Assembly (NCBI GenBank): GCA_963754065.1
Contig: CAVWFH010000034.1
Location: 248,001 to 312,000 of the forward strand
DNA length: 64,000 nucleotides
Source of the DNA: JALORV01 sp963754065
GTDB taxonomy: Bacteria; Pseudomonadota; Gammaproteobacteria; Burkholderiales; Burkholderiaceae_F
Reading direction: 5' to 3'
The position numbers and the translations under genes are program-made. Below the pieces are notes generated by a model, which did not search any database, had not been told where the DNA came from, and saw only the letters and a list, made by a program, of their open reading frames with translations. Shown piece by piece: positions 17,337-25,086 of the stretch (positions within the stretch are counted from its first letter, which is position 1; every line of letters begins with the position of its first letter).

Positions 17337-17717
17337 TCGCCCCGGCGAAACCGCGGACCACGACCCTCTGTGCTTCGATCGTAGATCTTTCGTTTCTGCC
17401 TTCTTTCTGCCTTCTGTCGACGCTTCAACGGGATGTTCCCCGGCGAGGACCGACGACCTGTCGGCGATTTCGACAAGGCCCCATTGCTTTCTGGCACAAG
17501 TCTTCCAGCAAGCCGGACGTCGCCGCTTGTCGACCGTAGTGATCTTCTTTCGCCAGCGCTCTGAGTGACTGTTTTCAGCAACGGCGGAGGTCGGTCGCGT
17601 GTCGCGAAATGCCAAGTTGCTCAATGATCGAATGGTCGCAGTTCGTGCTGTCCGCGCAAACAACGGCGACGACTGTGCCGATAATGCCGTCCTTGACCTT
17701 TGGGGGCGCTTTAGACG
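17337..17717. other. Intergenic region before gltS
   Basis: A 381-base stretch without a convincing gene. It contains a perfect 11-base tandem duplication (TTTCTGCCTTC at 17393-17403 and 17404-17414). The gltS promoter is presumably here, but I see no strong -35/-10 pair. Confidence 0.4.
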
Positions 17718-18905
17718 ATGACGATCGCGCTGAATGAACTGTGGACCGGTATCGCGGCACTGGCGACCATCCTGCTCGGTGTGCGCATCAACCGCCGGGT
17801 GCCGGTGCTGGCGGAGTACAGCATTCCGCCAGCCGTCACGGGCGGCCTGCTGATCGCGATCCTGCTCGCGGTCATCGGCGGAGTCATCGGCTTCAAGGTG
17901 ACTTTCGGCGACACGCTGCGCAACGCGCTGTTGCTGATCTTCTTCGCCTCGCTCGGGCTGACGGCCAAGTTCCGGCGTCTGTCGCGCGGCGGCGGAGCGG
18001 TGGCGGTGCTATGTGTGCTGATCGCCGTTCTCGCCCTCGCGCAGTCGGCGATCGGCGTAGCTATTGCAAGCGCATTCGGGCGTCCGGCAGCACTGGGCGT
18101 CTTCCTGGGCAGCGTGCCCTTCCTCGGAGGCCACGGCACCACGGTCGCGTGGGCCGAGACCGAGCAGGCTGCCAACCTGCCGCACGCGCTGGAGATCGGC
18201 ATGGTCTGCGCGACGCTCGGGCTGGTGTTCGGTGCCATCGTTTCCGGGATCGTCGGGACGCGCCTGGCCGAACACGCGGCCCGTTCGCCGGACCAGAGTG
18301 TCGCGCCGGTCGCGTCCGAGCCCGAGTGGCCGCAAGGGCCGTTCGATTCGGATCGCTGGATCACCGTGCTGCTCTGGCTCGCACTGAGCATTGGCCTCGG
18401 CCTGGCCGCACGCCCGATCGTCGGCGAAATGCTCGGCGTGACGATCCCGGCGTTCCTGGCGGTGCTGCTTTCGGCCGTGATCGTGACCAATGTCGCCGAC
18501 CTGGCCCGCATCCGCCTCGACCTCGTCGGGGCCGACCTGATCGGGACCCTGGCACTGCGTGTGTTCCTCGCGATCGCGATGCTGGGCCTGCAGCTCGCGG
18601 CCGTCGGTGATTCCGTGGGGCTGGTCGCGGTCGCAGTGCTCACCCAGATCGTGCTGACCACCCTGATTGCCGCGACGCTGGTGTATCCGCTGCTCAAGGG
18701 CCGCGATGGTGCTATCGGCGCAGCGGGGTTCATCGGCTTCGGCCTCGGCGCGATGCCGGTCGGACTCGCCGCGATGAAGCGGCTGGCGCTCAGGTACGGC
18801 GACGCGCCCAGGGCCTTCCTCGTGATCACGCTCGCGGCATCGCTGTTCACCGATACGGCCAATGCGCTGATCGTTCAGGGGTTTCTGACCTGGTTCGGTC
18901 GATAG
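17718..18905 (+). CDS. gltS: Sodium/glutamate symporter, ESS family
   Basis: A 395-residue membrane protein with about 10-11 hydrophobic helices in two halves and the ESS (GltS) signatures: IPPAVTGGLLIAILL near the N terminus and FLGGHGTTVAWAE in the first re-entrant loop, matched by FIGFGLGAMPVGLAAMKRL in the second half. GltS imports glutamate with Na+ across the inner membrane. The hydrophilic linker (about residues 190-215, RSPDQSVAPVASEPEWPQG) joins the halves. It is a single gene. Substrate specificity is from the family; other dicarboxylates are possible. Confidence 0.88.
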   Translation: MTIALNELWTGIAALATILLGVRINRRVPVLAEYSIPPAVTGGLLIAILLAVIGGVIGFKVTFGDTLRNALLLIFFASLGLTAKFRRLSRGGGAVAVLCVLIAVLALAQSAIGVAIASAFGRPAALGVFLGSVPFLGGHGTTVAWAETEQAANLPHALEIGMVCATLGLVFGAIVSGIVGTRLAEHAARSPDQSVAPVASEPEWPQGPFDSDRWITVLLWLALSIGLGLAARPIVGEMLGVTIPAFLAVLLSAVIVTNVADLARIRLDLVGADLIGTLALRVFLAIAMLGLQLAAVGDSVGLVAVAVLTQIVLTTLIAATLVYPLLKGRDGAIGAAGFIGFGLGAMPVGLAAMKRLALRYGDAPRAFLVITLAASLFTDTANALIVQGFLTWFGR

Positions 18906-19130
18906 GTCGGCAATGGTGTGGGCGGCGGCCTGACGCCTGAAGTGCTGCCGCTTCGAGATCGGCGCGCCGCACCGGTCGAGATAGCAGGATTCCCCCGATT
19001 GGCAGTCAACCAATCTCCGTCCAAACCGCGGTATTGCCGAGGAAAGCTCGCGGAGTAGCTTTTCGCGCACTTGGGTACGGGCGATCGGCTCGACGGTCCG
19101 GCCTGCATCCCGACAAACGAGGAGGAACTC

Positions 19131-20399
19131 ATGCGCGCAAAGCAGTGGCTGCTGATGGGTCTTGCCGGATTGTTGTTGGCTTTCAATGCCGCCGCCGACG
19201 AGACCTGCAATTCGCCGTACATGTCGAAGCTGATCAAGGGGCAGGAAGCGTACGTCCACGTCTGGACGCTCGGAGTCGAAGGACTTGGCGACGGCTTCGA
19301 CAAGCTCGTCACGATCGACGTCGACCCGAAGTCGAAGAGCTACGGCAAGGTCGTGCACAGCGTCTCGGTGGGTGCGCGCGGCGAGGCCCATCACATGGGA
19401 TTCACCGACGATCGCCGTTACCTGTGGGCCGGAGGACTCAGCAACAACCAGATCTACGTATTCGATGTCGGCTCGAACCCGGCCAAGCCGAAGCTGGTCA
19501 GGACCATCGGCGATCTCGGTGCCAAGTCGGGCTATGTCGGACCGCACACGTTCTATGCGATGCCCGGACGGATGCTGATCGGCACGCTGTCGAACGCCAA
19601 GGACAGCGGCGGCCAAACAGGCATGGTCGTCTACAACAACAAGGGCGAGTTCGTCGCCAAGTACGACCTTCCCATCGGCGAGATCGGCGGTGTCAAGGGG
19701 GATGGCTACGGTTACGACGTCGCAATCAACCCGTCGAAGAATGCGCTGCTGACCTCAAGCTTCACCGGGATCGACAATTACCGTCGTCCCCTCGGCGATG
19801 TGGTCAAGGACGCCGCGGCGATGAAGCGCTTCGGCAACACGATGGTGCTGTGGGACCTCAAGGCGATGAAGCCGCAACAGATTTTCGCGGTGCCCGGCGC
19901 GCCGCTGGAGATCCGCTGGTCACTGGTGCCCAAAGACAACTGGGCGATCACGGCGACGGCACTGACGTCGAAGCTCTGGCTGGTCAAGCAGGACGCTGCC
20001 GGCAAGTGGCAGGCCAAGGAGGTCGGCACCATCGGCGATCCGGCCAAGATCCCGTTGCCGGTCGACATCTCGATCCGCGCTGATGCGAAGGGGCTGTGGG
20101 TCAATACCTTTTCCGACGGCATGACCCGCTACTTCGACCTCACCAATCCTGAGCAACCGAAGCAGACCTATGCGAAGCAGACCGGCAAGCAGGTCAACAT
20201 GATCTCGCAAAGCTGGGACGGCAACCGTGTGTACATCACGTCGAGCCTGCTGGAGCGCTGGGACAAGGCGGGCGCGGACAACGAGCAGTTCCTGCGGGCC
20301 TTCCGCTGGGACGGTAAGGACCTGCAGCCGCTGTTCGAGGTGGACTTCACCAAGGAGAAGCTCGGACGTGCGCACCACATGAAGTTCAGCGCGCGCTGA
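19131..20399 (+). CDS. Exported selenium-binding protein/methanethiol oxidase-like (SBP56 family)
   Basis: The ATG at 19131 follows GGAGGA by 4 bases and gives a signal peptide (MRAKQWLLMGLAGLLLAFNAAA). The 422-residue product is a beta-propeller of the SBP56 family, with conserved His-rich metal sites GEAHHMGF, GPHTFYAMP and, at the C terminus, GRAHHMKF, and the N-terminal YVHVWTLG. Bacterial members (MtoX) are copper-dependent periplasmic methanethiol oxidases that release formaldehyde, H2S and H2O2. The next gene, 20 bases on, is an SCO-type copper protein, as in known mtoX clusters, which supports the copper-enzyme reading. I do not give a symbol because family members with other roles exist. 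Confidence 0.85.
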   Translation: MRAKQWLLMGLAGLLLAFNAAADETCNSPYMSKLIKGQEAYVHVWTLGVEGLGDGFDKLVTIDVDPKSKSYGKVVHSVSVGARGEAHHMGFTDDRRYLWAGGLSNNQIYVFDVGSNPAKPKLVRTIGDLGAKSGYVGPHTFYAMPGRMLIGTLSNAKDSGGQTGMVVYNNKGEFVAKYDLPIGEIGGVKGDGYGYDVAINPSKNALLTSSFTGIDNYRRPLGDVVKDAAAMKRFGNTMVLWDLKAMKPQQIFAVPGAPLEIRWSLVPKDNWAITATALTSKLWLVKQDAAGKWQAKEVGTIGDPAKIPLPVDISIRADAKGLWVNTFSDGMTRYFDLTNPEQPKQTYAKQTGKQVNMISQSWDGNRVYITSSLLERWDKAGADNEQFLRAFRWDGKDLQPLFEVDFTKEKLGRAHHMKFSAR

Positions 20400-20419
20400 A
20401 CGGCGACGGGAGCCGCACG

Positions 20420-21100
20420 ATGCGGGCAGTCGCGCTGGCGTTCCTGTTCGGTATGTCGGTGGCCACGGCGTGGGCCGCCGCCGATCCGATGCAGGCCCAT
20501 GCGCCGAGCATGGAGTTCGTGCCGCCGGCGCCAGGCACCTACCAGTTGCAGCGCATCCAGCGTGCACCGGATGCGCTGCTGCGCGATGCGCGCGATCGCC
20601 AGCGCCGGCTCGGCGCGCTCACCCGTGGCAAGGTGACGCTGCTCACGTTTTTCTACACCTATTGCGTCGACGAGTGGGGGTGCCCGTTCGCCTACCGCAC
20701 GATGGTCGGGCTGCGGGCCGAGTTGACGCGGCGCGGACACGCGGGTCGAGTGCGCTTTGTCAGCATCAGCTTCGACCCGACCCACGACACACCGGAAGTC
20801 CTGTGGCGTTATGGCGGGGGCCTCAAGGCCGACGCCGGCCTGGCCTGGGAGTTCCTGACTGCGCGCAACATGGCTGAGCTGGTGCCACTGCTCGAGGACT
20901 TCGGGCAGGACGTGCGCGTCGAGAAGGATGCGAGCGGCCGGCCGATGCGCACGATCAACCACATGCTGAAGCTCTTCCTGATCGACCGCGACGGTGTCGT
21001 ACGCGAGATATACGCGCTCGACTACCTGCATCCGGCGATGATGATCAACGACATCGAGACGCTGCTGATGGAGGAGCGCGCGCCCGTAGCGGGCCGTTGA
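20420..21100 (+). CDS. SCO/SenC-family copper chaperone-like protein
   Basis: A 226-residue exported protein (signal peptide MRAVALAFLFGMSVATAWAA) with the SCO thioredoxin-like fold: TLLTFFYTYCVDEWGCPF, RFVSISFDPTHDTPEVL and, near the end, INHMLKLFLIDRDGVV with the conserved His of the copper site. The ribosome site GGGAG is 8 bases from the ATG. The Cys pair is unusual: five residues lie between the two Cys (C-VDEWG-C) instead of the three of canonical SCO (CxxxC). It probably metallates the propeller enzyme encoded just upstream rather than cytochrome oxidase (inference from context). Confidence 0.85.
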   Translation: MRAVALAFLFGMSVATAWAAADPMQAHAPSMEFVPPAPGTYQLQRIQRAPDALLRDARDRQRRLGALTRGKVTLLTFFYTYCVDEWGCPFAYRTMVGLRAELTRRGHAGRVRFVSISFDPTHDTPEVLWRYGGGLKADAGLAWEFLTARNMAELVPLLEDFGQDVRVEKDASGRPMRTINHMLKLFLIDRDGVVREIYALDYLHPAMMINDIETLLMEERAPVAGR

Positions 21101-21295
21101 GGCTGCGCGGCGTCTGGCGCGCCCTCGCCGTGGCGCGGAAAACGGCACGTGTCCGGCTTGCAGTCGACACCACGCGGACAGCGGGGTCTTCGACGCGCAC
21201 CGGTTCCGGGGATGTCACAGTGCATCCGTGGAGTTAGACTGCAAATCGCTTTGCTTGCACGCAAGGCCCCCTTTTCCTCCCAAGGAGAGACACCG

Positions 21296-21538
21296 ATGAA
21301 ACGCATCCTTACCGCCGCCGCGGCGCTGCTGTTCTCCACCGCTGCCCTGGCGTTCCACTGCCCCGCCGACATGGCAAAGATCGATGCCGCGATGGCCAAG
21401 AATCCCAAGTTGACCGAAGCCCAGGCGGCCGAAGTCAAGAAGTACCGTGCCGAGGGCGAAGCACTGCACAAGGCCGGCAAGCACCAGGAGTCGGTCGACA
21501 CGCTGGCCAAGGCGATGAAGATCCTCAACATTTCGTAA
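21296..21538 (+). CDS. Small exported helical protein
   Basis: An 80-residue product from the ATG at 21296, preceded by AAGGAGAGA. It has a Sec signal peptide (MKRILTAAAALLFSTAALA) and a mature part of about 60 residues that reads as two to three amphipathic helices with one Cys (FHCPADMAKIDAAM), ending in a TPR-like helix pair (GEALHKAGKHQESVDTLAKA). Similar small proteins are common in betaproteobacteria, with no known function to me. A strong intrinsic terminator follows directly, so it is the last or only gene of its transcript. Confidence 0.8.
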   Translation: MKRILTAAAALLFSTAALAFHCPADMAKIDAAMAKNPKLTEAQAAEVKKYRAEGEALHKAGKHQESVDTLAKAMKILNIS

Positions 21539-21556
21539 TTGTTTCCCGCCTTGACG

Positions 21557-21584
21557 CGCCGCCTGCGGGCGGCGTTTTCTTTTT
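21557..21584 (+). terminator. Rho-independent terminator
   Basis: CGCCGCC (21557-21563), loop TGCG and GGCGGCG (21568-21574) form a perfect 7-bp stem, followed by TTTTCTTTTT. It ends the transcript of the small exported protein and lies upstream of the helicase start, which argues against placing that start further left. Confidence 0.9.
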
Positions 21585-21667
21585 CCGGATCACGAGGCAG
21601 TACTTCCGCTGAACGGCTGACAGGCTGTAATGCGTCGTTTGCAGAATCGAGTTCGCCGGACGGTCCC

Positions 21668-24349
21668 GTGATTGAGGAACGGCGCGGTCTGCCGCGCGGG
21701 TCGAATGTCGGCACGCAGCTTCGCGCGCGGCGTGCAAAGCGGGCGCGTGAGCTGCGGTCGCGCGAGGCCGAGTCGGCCACCACCGCGACCGATCCGGGGT
21801 TCGCAAACAACGTCGGGCAACTCGCGCTGCCCAGTGCGGAGGGCTGGTTTGCCGCTCAGGGCTGGCAGCCGTTCCCGTTCCAGCGTGAGGTCTGGCAGCA
21901 CATCGCTCTAGGTCGCTCGGGACTGCTGCACGCGACCACCGGCAGCGGCAAGACCTACGCGGTCTGGTTCGGACTGCTCAACCGGGCACTGGCGGGCGAA
22001 GTGCAGGGCGGCGGCCTGCGCCTGCTGTGGCTCACGCCGATGCGTGCTCTTGCCGCGGACATCGCGCGGGCGCTCGAAGCGCCGCTGCTGCAGCTCGGTC
22101 TCGACTGGAGTGTCGGGGTGCGTACCGGCGATACGGAATCGAGCGAGCGCGCTCGCCAGTCACAGCGATTGCCCGAGGCGCTCGTCACGACACCCGAGAG
22201 CCTGACCCTGCTGCTGGCGCGCGCCGACTCGCCGTCGTTGCTCGACGGCGTCGAACTCATCGTGGTCGACGAATGGCACGAGCTGATGGGCACCAAGCGC
22301 GGCGTGCAACTGCAGCTCGCGCTCGCGCGACTGCGCCGCTTCGCGCGTGAGCGCGCGAAGCCCGGCATGCCTGCTCCCCGTCTTGGGGCGGGGCAGGGCG
22401 GTGGTGGACTTGAAGGGGGTGAAGGCCCCAAATCGCAAGCTGAGCTCGCCGTATGGGGACTGTCAGCGACACTCGGCAACACCGAGCACGCGATGGAAGT
22501 GCTGTTGGCCGGTTCGGCCGGCGTAATGGTCCGTGGCGCGGTCCCGAAGGAAATCGTCGTCGACACGTTGCTGCCCGACGAACCCGGACGGTTCCCGTGG
22601 GGCGGGCATCTCGGCATCCAGATGCTCGAACCGGTCGTACGCGAGATCGAAAGTGCCTCGACGACCCTCGTGTTCACCAATACACGCTCGCAGGCGGAGA
22701 TCTGGTACCAGTCGTTGCTCGAGGCGAGGCCGAAGTGGGCCGGCGTGATCGCGTTGCATCACGGCTCGCTCGACAAGGAAGTGCGCGAGTGGGTCGAACG
22801 GGGGCTCAAGGAAGGGCGATTGAAGGCGGTGGTCGCCACCTCCAGCCTCGACCTCGGGGTCGACTTCCTGCCGGTCGAGCGCGTGCTGCAGATCGGCAGC
22901 CCGAAAGGCGTGGCGCGATTGCTGCAGCGGGCCGGACGCAGCGGACATGCGCCCGGGCGCGCGTCGCGCGTGACGATCGTTCCGACGCACACGCTTGAAC
23001 TCGTCGAGGGCGCGGCGGCACGGGCGGCTGTCGGCCAAGGTCGGGTCGAGCCGCGATATGCGCCCGAGCGTCCGCTCGATGTCCTGGTGCAGCATCTCGT
23101 GACGCTTGCCGTCGGCACCGGCTTCCGCGAAAGCGAGGCGCTGGCGGAAGTCCGATCCGCCTGGAGTTACCGCGAACTTAGCGACGAGGAGTTTGCGTGG
23201 GCGCTCGATTTCGTCGGACGCGGTGGCGAGTCGCTGCGTGCCTATCCCGAATATCACCGAGTGGTCCGTGATGCCGAGGGCGTCTACCGGGTGGAGGACC
23301 GGCGTATCGCGCGCAGGCACCGCATGTCGGTGGGGACCATCGTATCGGACGCCTCGATGCTGGTGAAGATGCTCAACGGCCGCAATCTCGGCACCATCGA
23401 GGAGTCGTTCATCACGCGGATGCGCAAGGGCGATGCCTTCGTGTTCGGCGGCCGCCTGCTCGAACTGGTGCGTATTCACGAGATGACGGCATACGTGCAG
23501 CCTGCGCGGCGGCGCAGCGGTACGGTGCCACGGTGGTCCGGCGGCAAGATGCCGCTGTCGACCGAGATGGCCGACGCGTCCCTGGGTGAACTTGAAGGCG
23601 CGATTGCCGGCCGCTACGACGCACCCGAGATGCAGGCGGCAAGGCCGTTGATCGAGCTGCAGGCCAAATGGTCGGCCGTGCCTACGCGCACGGCCCTCGT
23701 CGTCGAATCGCTGAGGTCGCGCGAGGGTCGGCACCTGTTCGTCTATCCATTCGCCGGGCGCCATGCTCACCTTGGCCTCGCGTCGCTGCTGGCCTACCGG
23801 ATCGGGCAGGGCACACCGTCGACCTTCTCGATCGCGATCAATGACTACGGGTTCGAACTGCTCTCGCCGGTGGACATCGACTGGATGGGCGCGTGGCAAC
23901 GTCGATCGGAGGCGCTGCTCGGCGAAACGGACCTGCTCGAGGATGTCCTGGCCAGCCTGAATGCCAGTGAGCTCGCGCTGCGGCGGTTCCGTGAAGTGGC
24001 GCGCATCGCCGGGCTGGTGTTCCAGGGATATCCGGGTGCACCCAAGTCGATGAAGCAGCTCCAGGCGAGCTCGGGCCTGTTCTACGAGGTCTTCCGCAAG
24101 TACGACGCCGGCAACCGGTTGCTGGCCCAGGCCGAGCGCGAAGTGCTCGAGCAGGAGCTGGACATCGGGCGGCTGCGCGCGGCACTTGCGCGCATGCGGG
24201 GGCAGCGCATCGTCTACCGCCTGCTGGCCCGCCCGTCGCCGTTTGCATTTCCGCTGATGGTCGAACGGCTACGCGAGCAGGTGACAACCGAAAGGCTGTC
24301 TGAGCGAATCGAGCGCATGCTCGCCGAACTCGAACAAGCAGCCCGCTAG
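21668..24349 (+). CDS. Ligase-associated DEXH-box helicase (Lhr-like)
   Basis: An SF2 helicase of about 893 residues. Walker A is LLHATTGSGKT, motif II is VVDEWHELMG (DEWH), motif III is WGLSATLGNTEH, motif V is VATSSLDLGVDF and motif VI is LLQRAGRSGHAPG. Downstream is the Lhr-specific winged-helix and core region (to about residue 840). This is the DNA-repair helicase that in many bacteria clusters with an ATP-dependent ligase, an MBL exonuclease and the endonuclease PdeM. Here PdeM is encoded about 32 kb away. No ATG precedes the domain; GTG 21668 is the best start, because the frame further left contains the terminator of the preceding gene. A low-complexity Gly-rich insert (about residues 240-260) lies before motif III. 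Confidence 0.88.
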   Translation: MIEERRGLPRGSNVGTQLRARRAKRARELRSREAESATTATDPGFANNVGQLALPSAEGWFAAQGWQPFPFQREVWQHIALGRSGLLHATTGSGKTYAVWFGLLNRALAGEVQGGGLRLLWLTPMRALAADIARALEAPLLQLGLDWSVGVRTGDTESSERARQSQRLPEALVTTPESLTLLLARADSPSLLDGVELIVVDEWHELMGTKRGVQLQLALARLRRFARERAKPGMPAPRLGAGQGGGGLEGGEGPKSQAELAVWGLSATLGNTEHAMEVLLAGSAGVMVRGAVPKEIVVDTLLPDEPGRFPWGGHLGIQMLEPVVREIESASTTLVFTNTRSQAEIWYQSLLEARPKWAGVIALHHGSLDKEVREWVERGLKEGRLKAVVATSSLDLGVDFLPVERVLQIGSPKGVARLLQRAGRSGHAPGRASRVTIVPTHTLELVEGAAARAAVGQGRVEPRYAPERPLDVLVQHLVTLAVGTGFRESEALAEVRSAWSYRELSDEEFAWALDFVGRGGESLRAYPEYHRVVRDAEGVYRVEDRRIARRHRMSVGTIVSDASMLVKMLNGRNLGTIEESFITRMRKGDAFVFGGRLLELVRIHEMTAYVQPARRRSGTVPRWSGGKMPLSTEMADASLGELEGAIAGRYDAPEMQAARPLIELQAKWSAVPTRTALVVESLRSREGRHLFVYPFAGRHAHLGLASLLAYRIGQGTPSTFSIAINDYGFELLSPVDIDWMGAWQRRSEALLGETDLLEDVLASLNASELALRRFREVARIAGLVFQGYPGAPKSMKQLQASSGLFYEVFRKYDAGNRLLAQAEREVLEQELDIGRLRAALARMRGQRIVYRLLARPSPFAFPLMVERLREQVTTERLSERIERMLAELEQAAR

Positions 24350-24433
24350 GACCCACAAGATATTGTGTTTCCATAGGCTGGTGGCCAACATCTAGTACAC
24401 CCATCGTGGTGCCTGGCACAGTCAGTCAAGGTG

Positions 24434-24481
24434 TTTTCAGAGGGAAAACGGCGTTGTTCACACGCAATTTCCCTCTGAAAA
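24434..24481. repeat. 14-bp perfect inverted repeat
   Basis: TTTTCAGAGGGAAA (24434-24447) and its exact complement TTTCCCTCTGAAAA (24468-24481) flank a 20-base spacer. It lies 85 bases after the helicase stop and 124 bases before the SWIB gene. No T-run follows, so a simple terminator is unlikely; an operator or a structured leader is possible. A weak promoter may follow, with TTGATT at 24483 just next to the right arm. Confidence 0.7.
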
Positions 24482-24605
24482 GTTGATTTCTCCTCTTGTA
24501 ATTCGGTGCGTTTGCTCTAGGATCGCGGTCACCCAACGAGAGCGCTCTTGCATTTCACTCGAGAACGCTGTCGCTGTGGCACTCAAATCCTAAGAGGAGA
24601 ACTCG

Positions 24606-25001
24606 ATGGCAACAAAGAAGGCAAAGAAAGCGGCGAAGAAGACGGTCAAGAAGGCCGTTAAGAAAGCGGCAGTCAAGAAGGCCGTGAAGAAGACAGCCAA
24701 GAAGGCCGTCAAGAAGGCGGCAGTCAAGAAGGCCGTCAAGGCCAAGGTCAAGCGCAAGCCGAATGCAGCGTTCATGCGGCCGCTGATGCCGAGTGGCCCG
24801 CTCGCCGCAATCGTCGGCTCGGTGCCGATGCCGCGCACGGAAGTCACCAGCAAGATCTGGGCGTACATCAAGAAGAACAAGCTGCAGGACTCGGTCAATC
24901 GCCGCATGATCAATGCCGATGACAAGCTGAAGGCGCTGTTCGGCAAGGCGCAGGCCTCGATGTTCGAACTGACCAAGTACGTCAGCAAGCACCTGAAGTA
25001 G
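24606..25001 (+). CDS. Histone H1-like Lys/Ala tail fused to a SWIB/MDM2 domain
   Basis: A 131-residue protein. Residues 1-55 are a near-perfect run of AAKK/VKKA repeats, as in bacterial H1-like proteins; residues about 60-131 form a SWIB domain (MPRTEVTSKIWAYIKKNKL, then NADDKLKALFGKAQASMFEL and TKYVSKHLK). SWIB domains are known from eukaryotic chromatin remodellers, chlamydial proteins and many betaproteobacteria. It should bind DNA as a nucleoid protein; the exact role is unknown. AGAGGAGAACTCG precedes the ATG. A 256-base upstream region holds a long inverted repeat, and a terminator follows the stop. Confidence 0.9.
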   Translation: MATKKAKKAAKKTVKKAVKKAAVKKAVKKTAKKAVKKAAVKKAVKAKVKRKPNAAFMRPLMPSGPLAAIVGSVPMPRTEVTSKIWAYIKKNKLQDSVNRRMINADDKLKALFGKAQASMFELTKYVSKHLK

Positions 25002-25036
25002 GCGCGCGCGGGCTCGTCCCGCAGACTGCGTCAATG

Positions 25037-25075
25037 ATCGCCCGGTGGCCGTTATGGTGCCGGGCGATTTTCTTT
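25037..25075 (+). terminator. Rho-independent terminator of the SWIB gene
   Basis: ATCGCCCGG (25037-25045) pairs perfectly with CCGGGCGAT (25060-25068), followed by TTTCTTT. It lies 36 bases after the SWIB stop and just before the convergent phosphorylase gene end. Confidence 0.9.
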
Positions 25076-25086
25076 GGTCAGTGGCA

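Noticed and set aside
18009..19616. 535-codon minus-strand frame across gltS and mtoX-like gene
   Set aside because: The product is full of Arg, Gln, Asp and His, typical of an antisense shadow in high-GC DNA, while the plus strand holds conserved proteins.
21539..21667. Upstream extension of the helicase
   Set aside because: It includes the terminator of the preceding gene and has no family similarity; the GTG at 21668 is preferred.
24606..24770. AAKK codon repeats taken as a DNA repeat array
   Set aside because: The repeats are codon-level and encode the histone H1-like tail of a real gene; no spacer pattern as in CRISPR.
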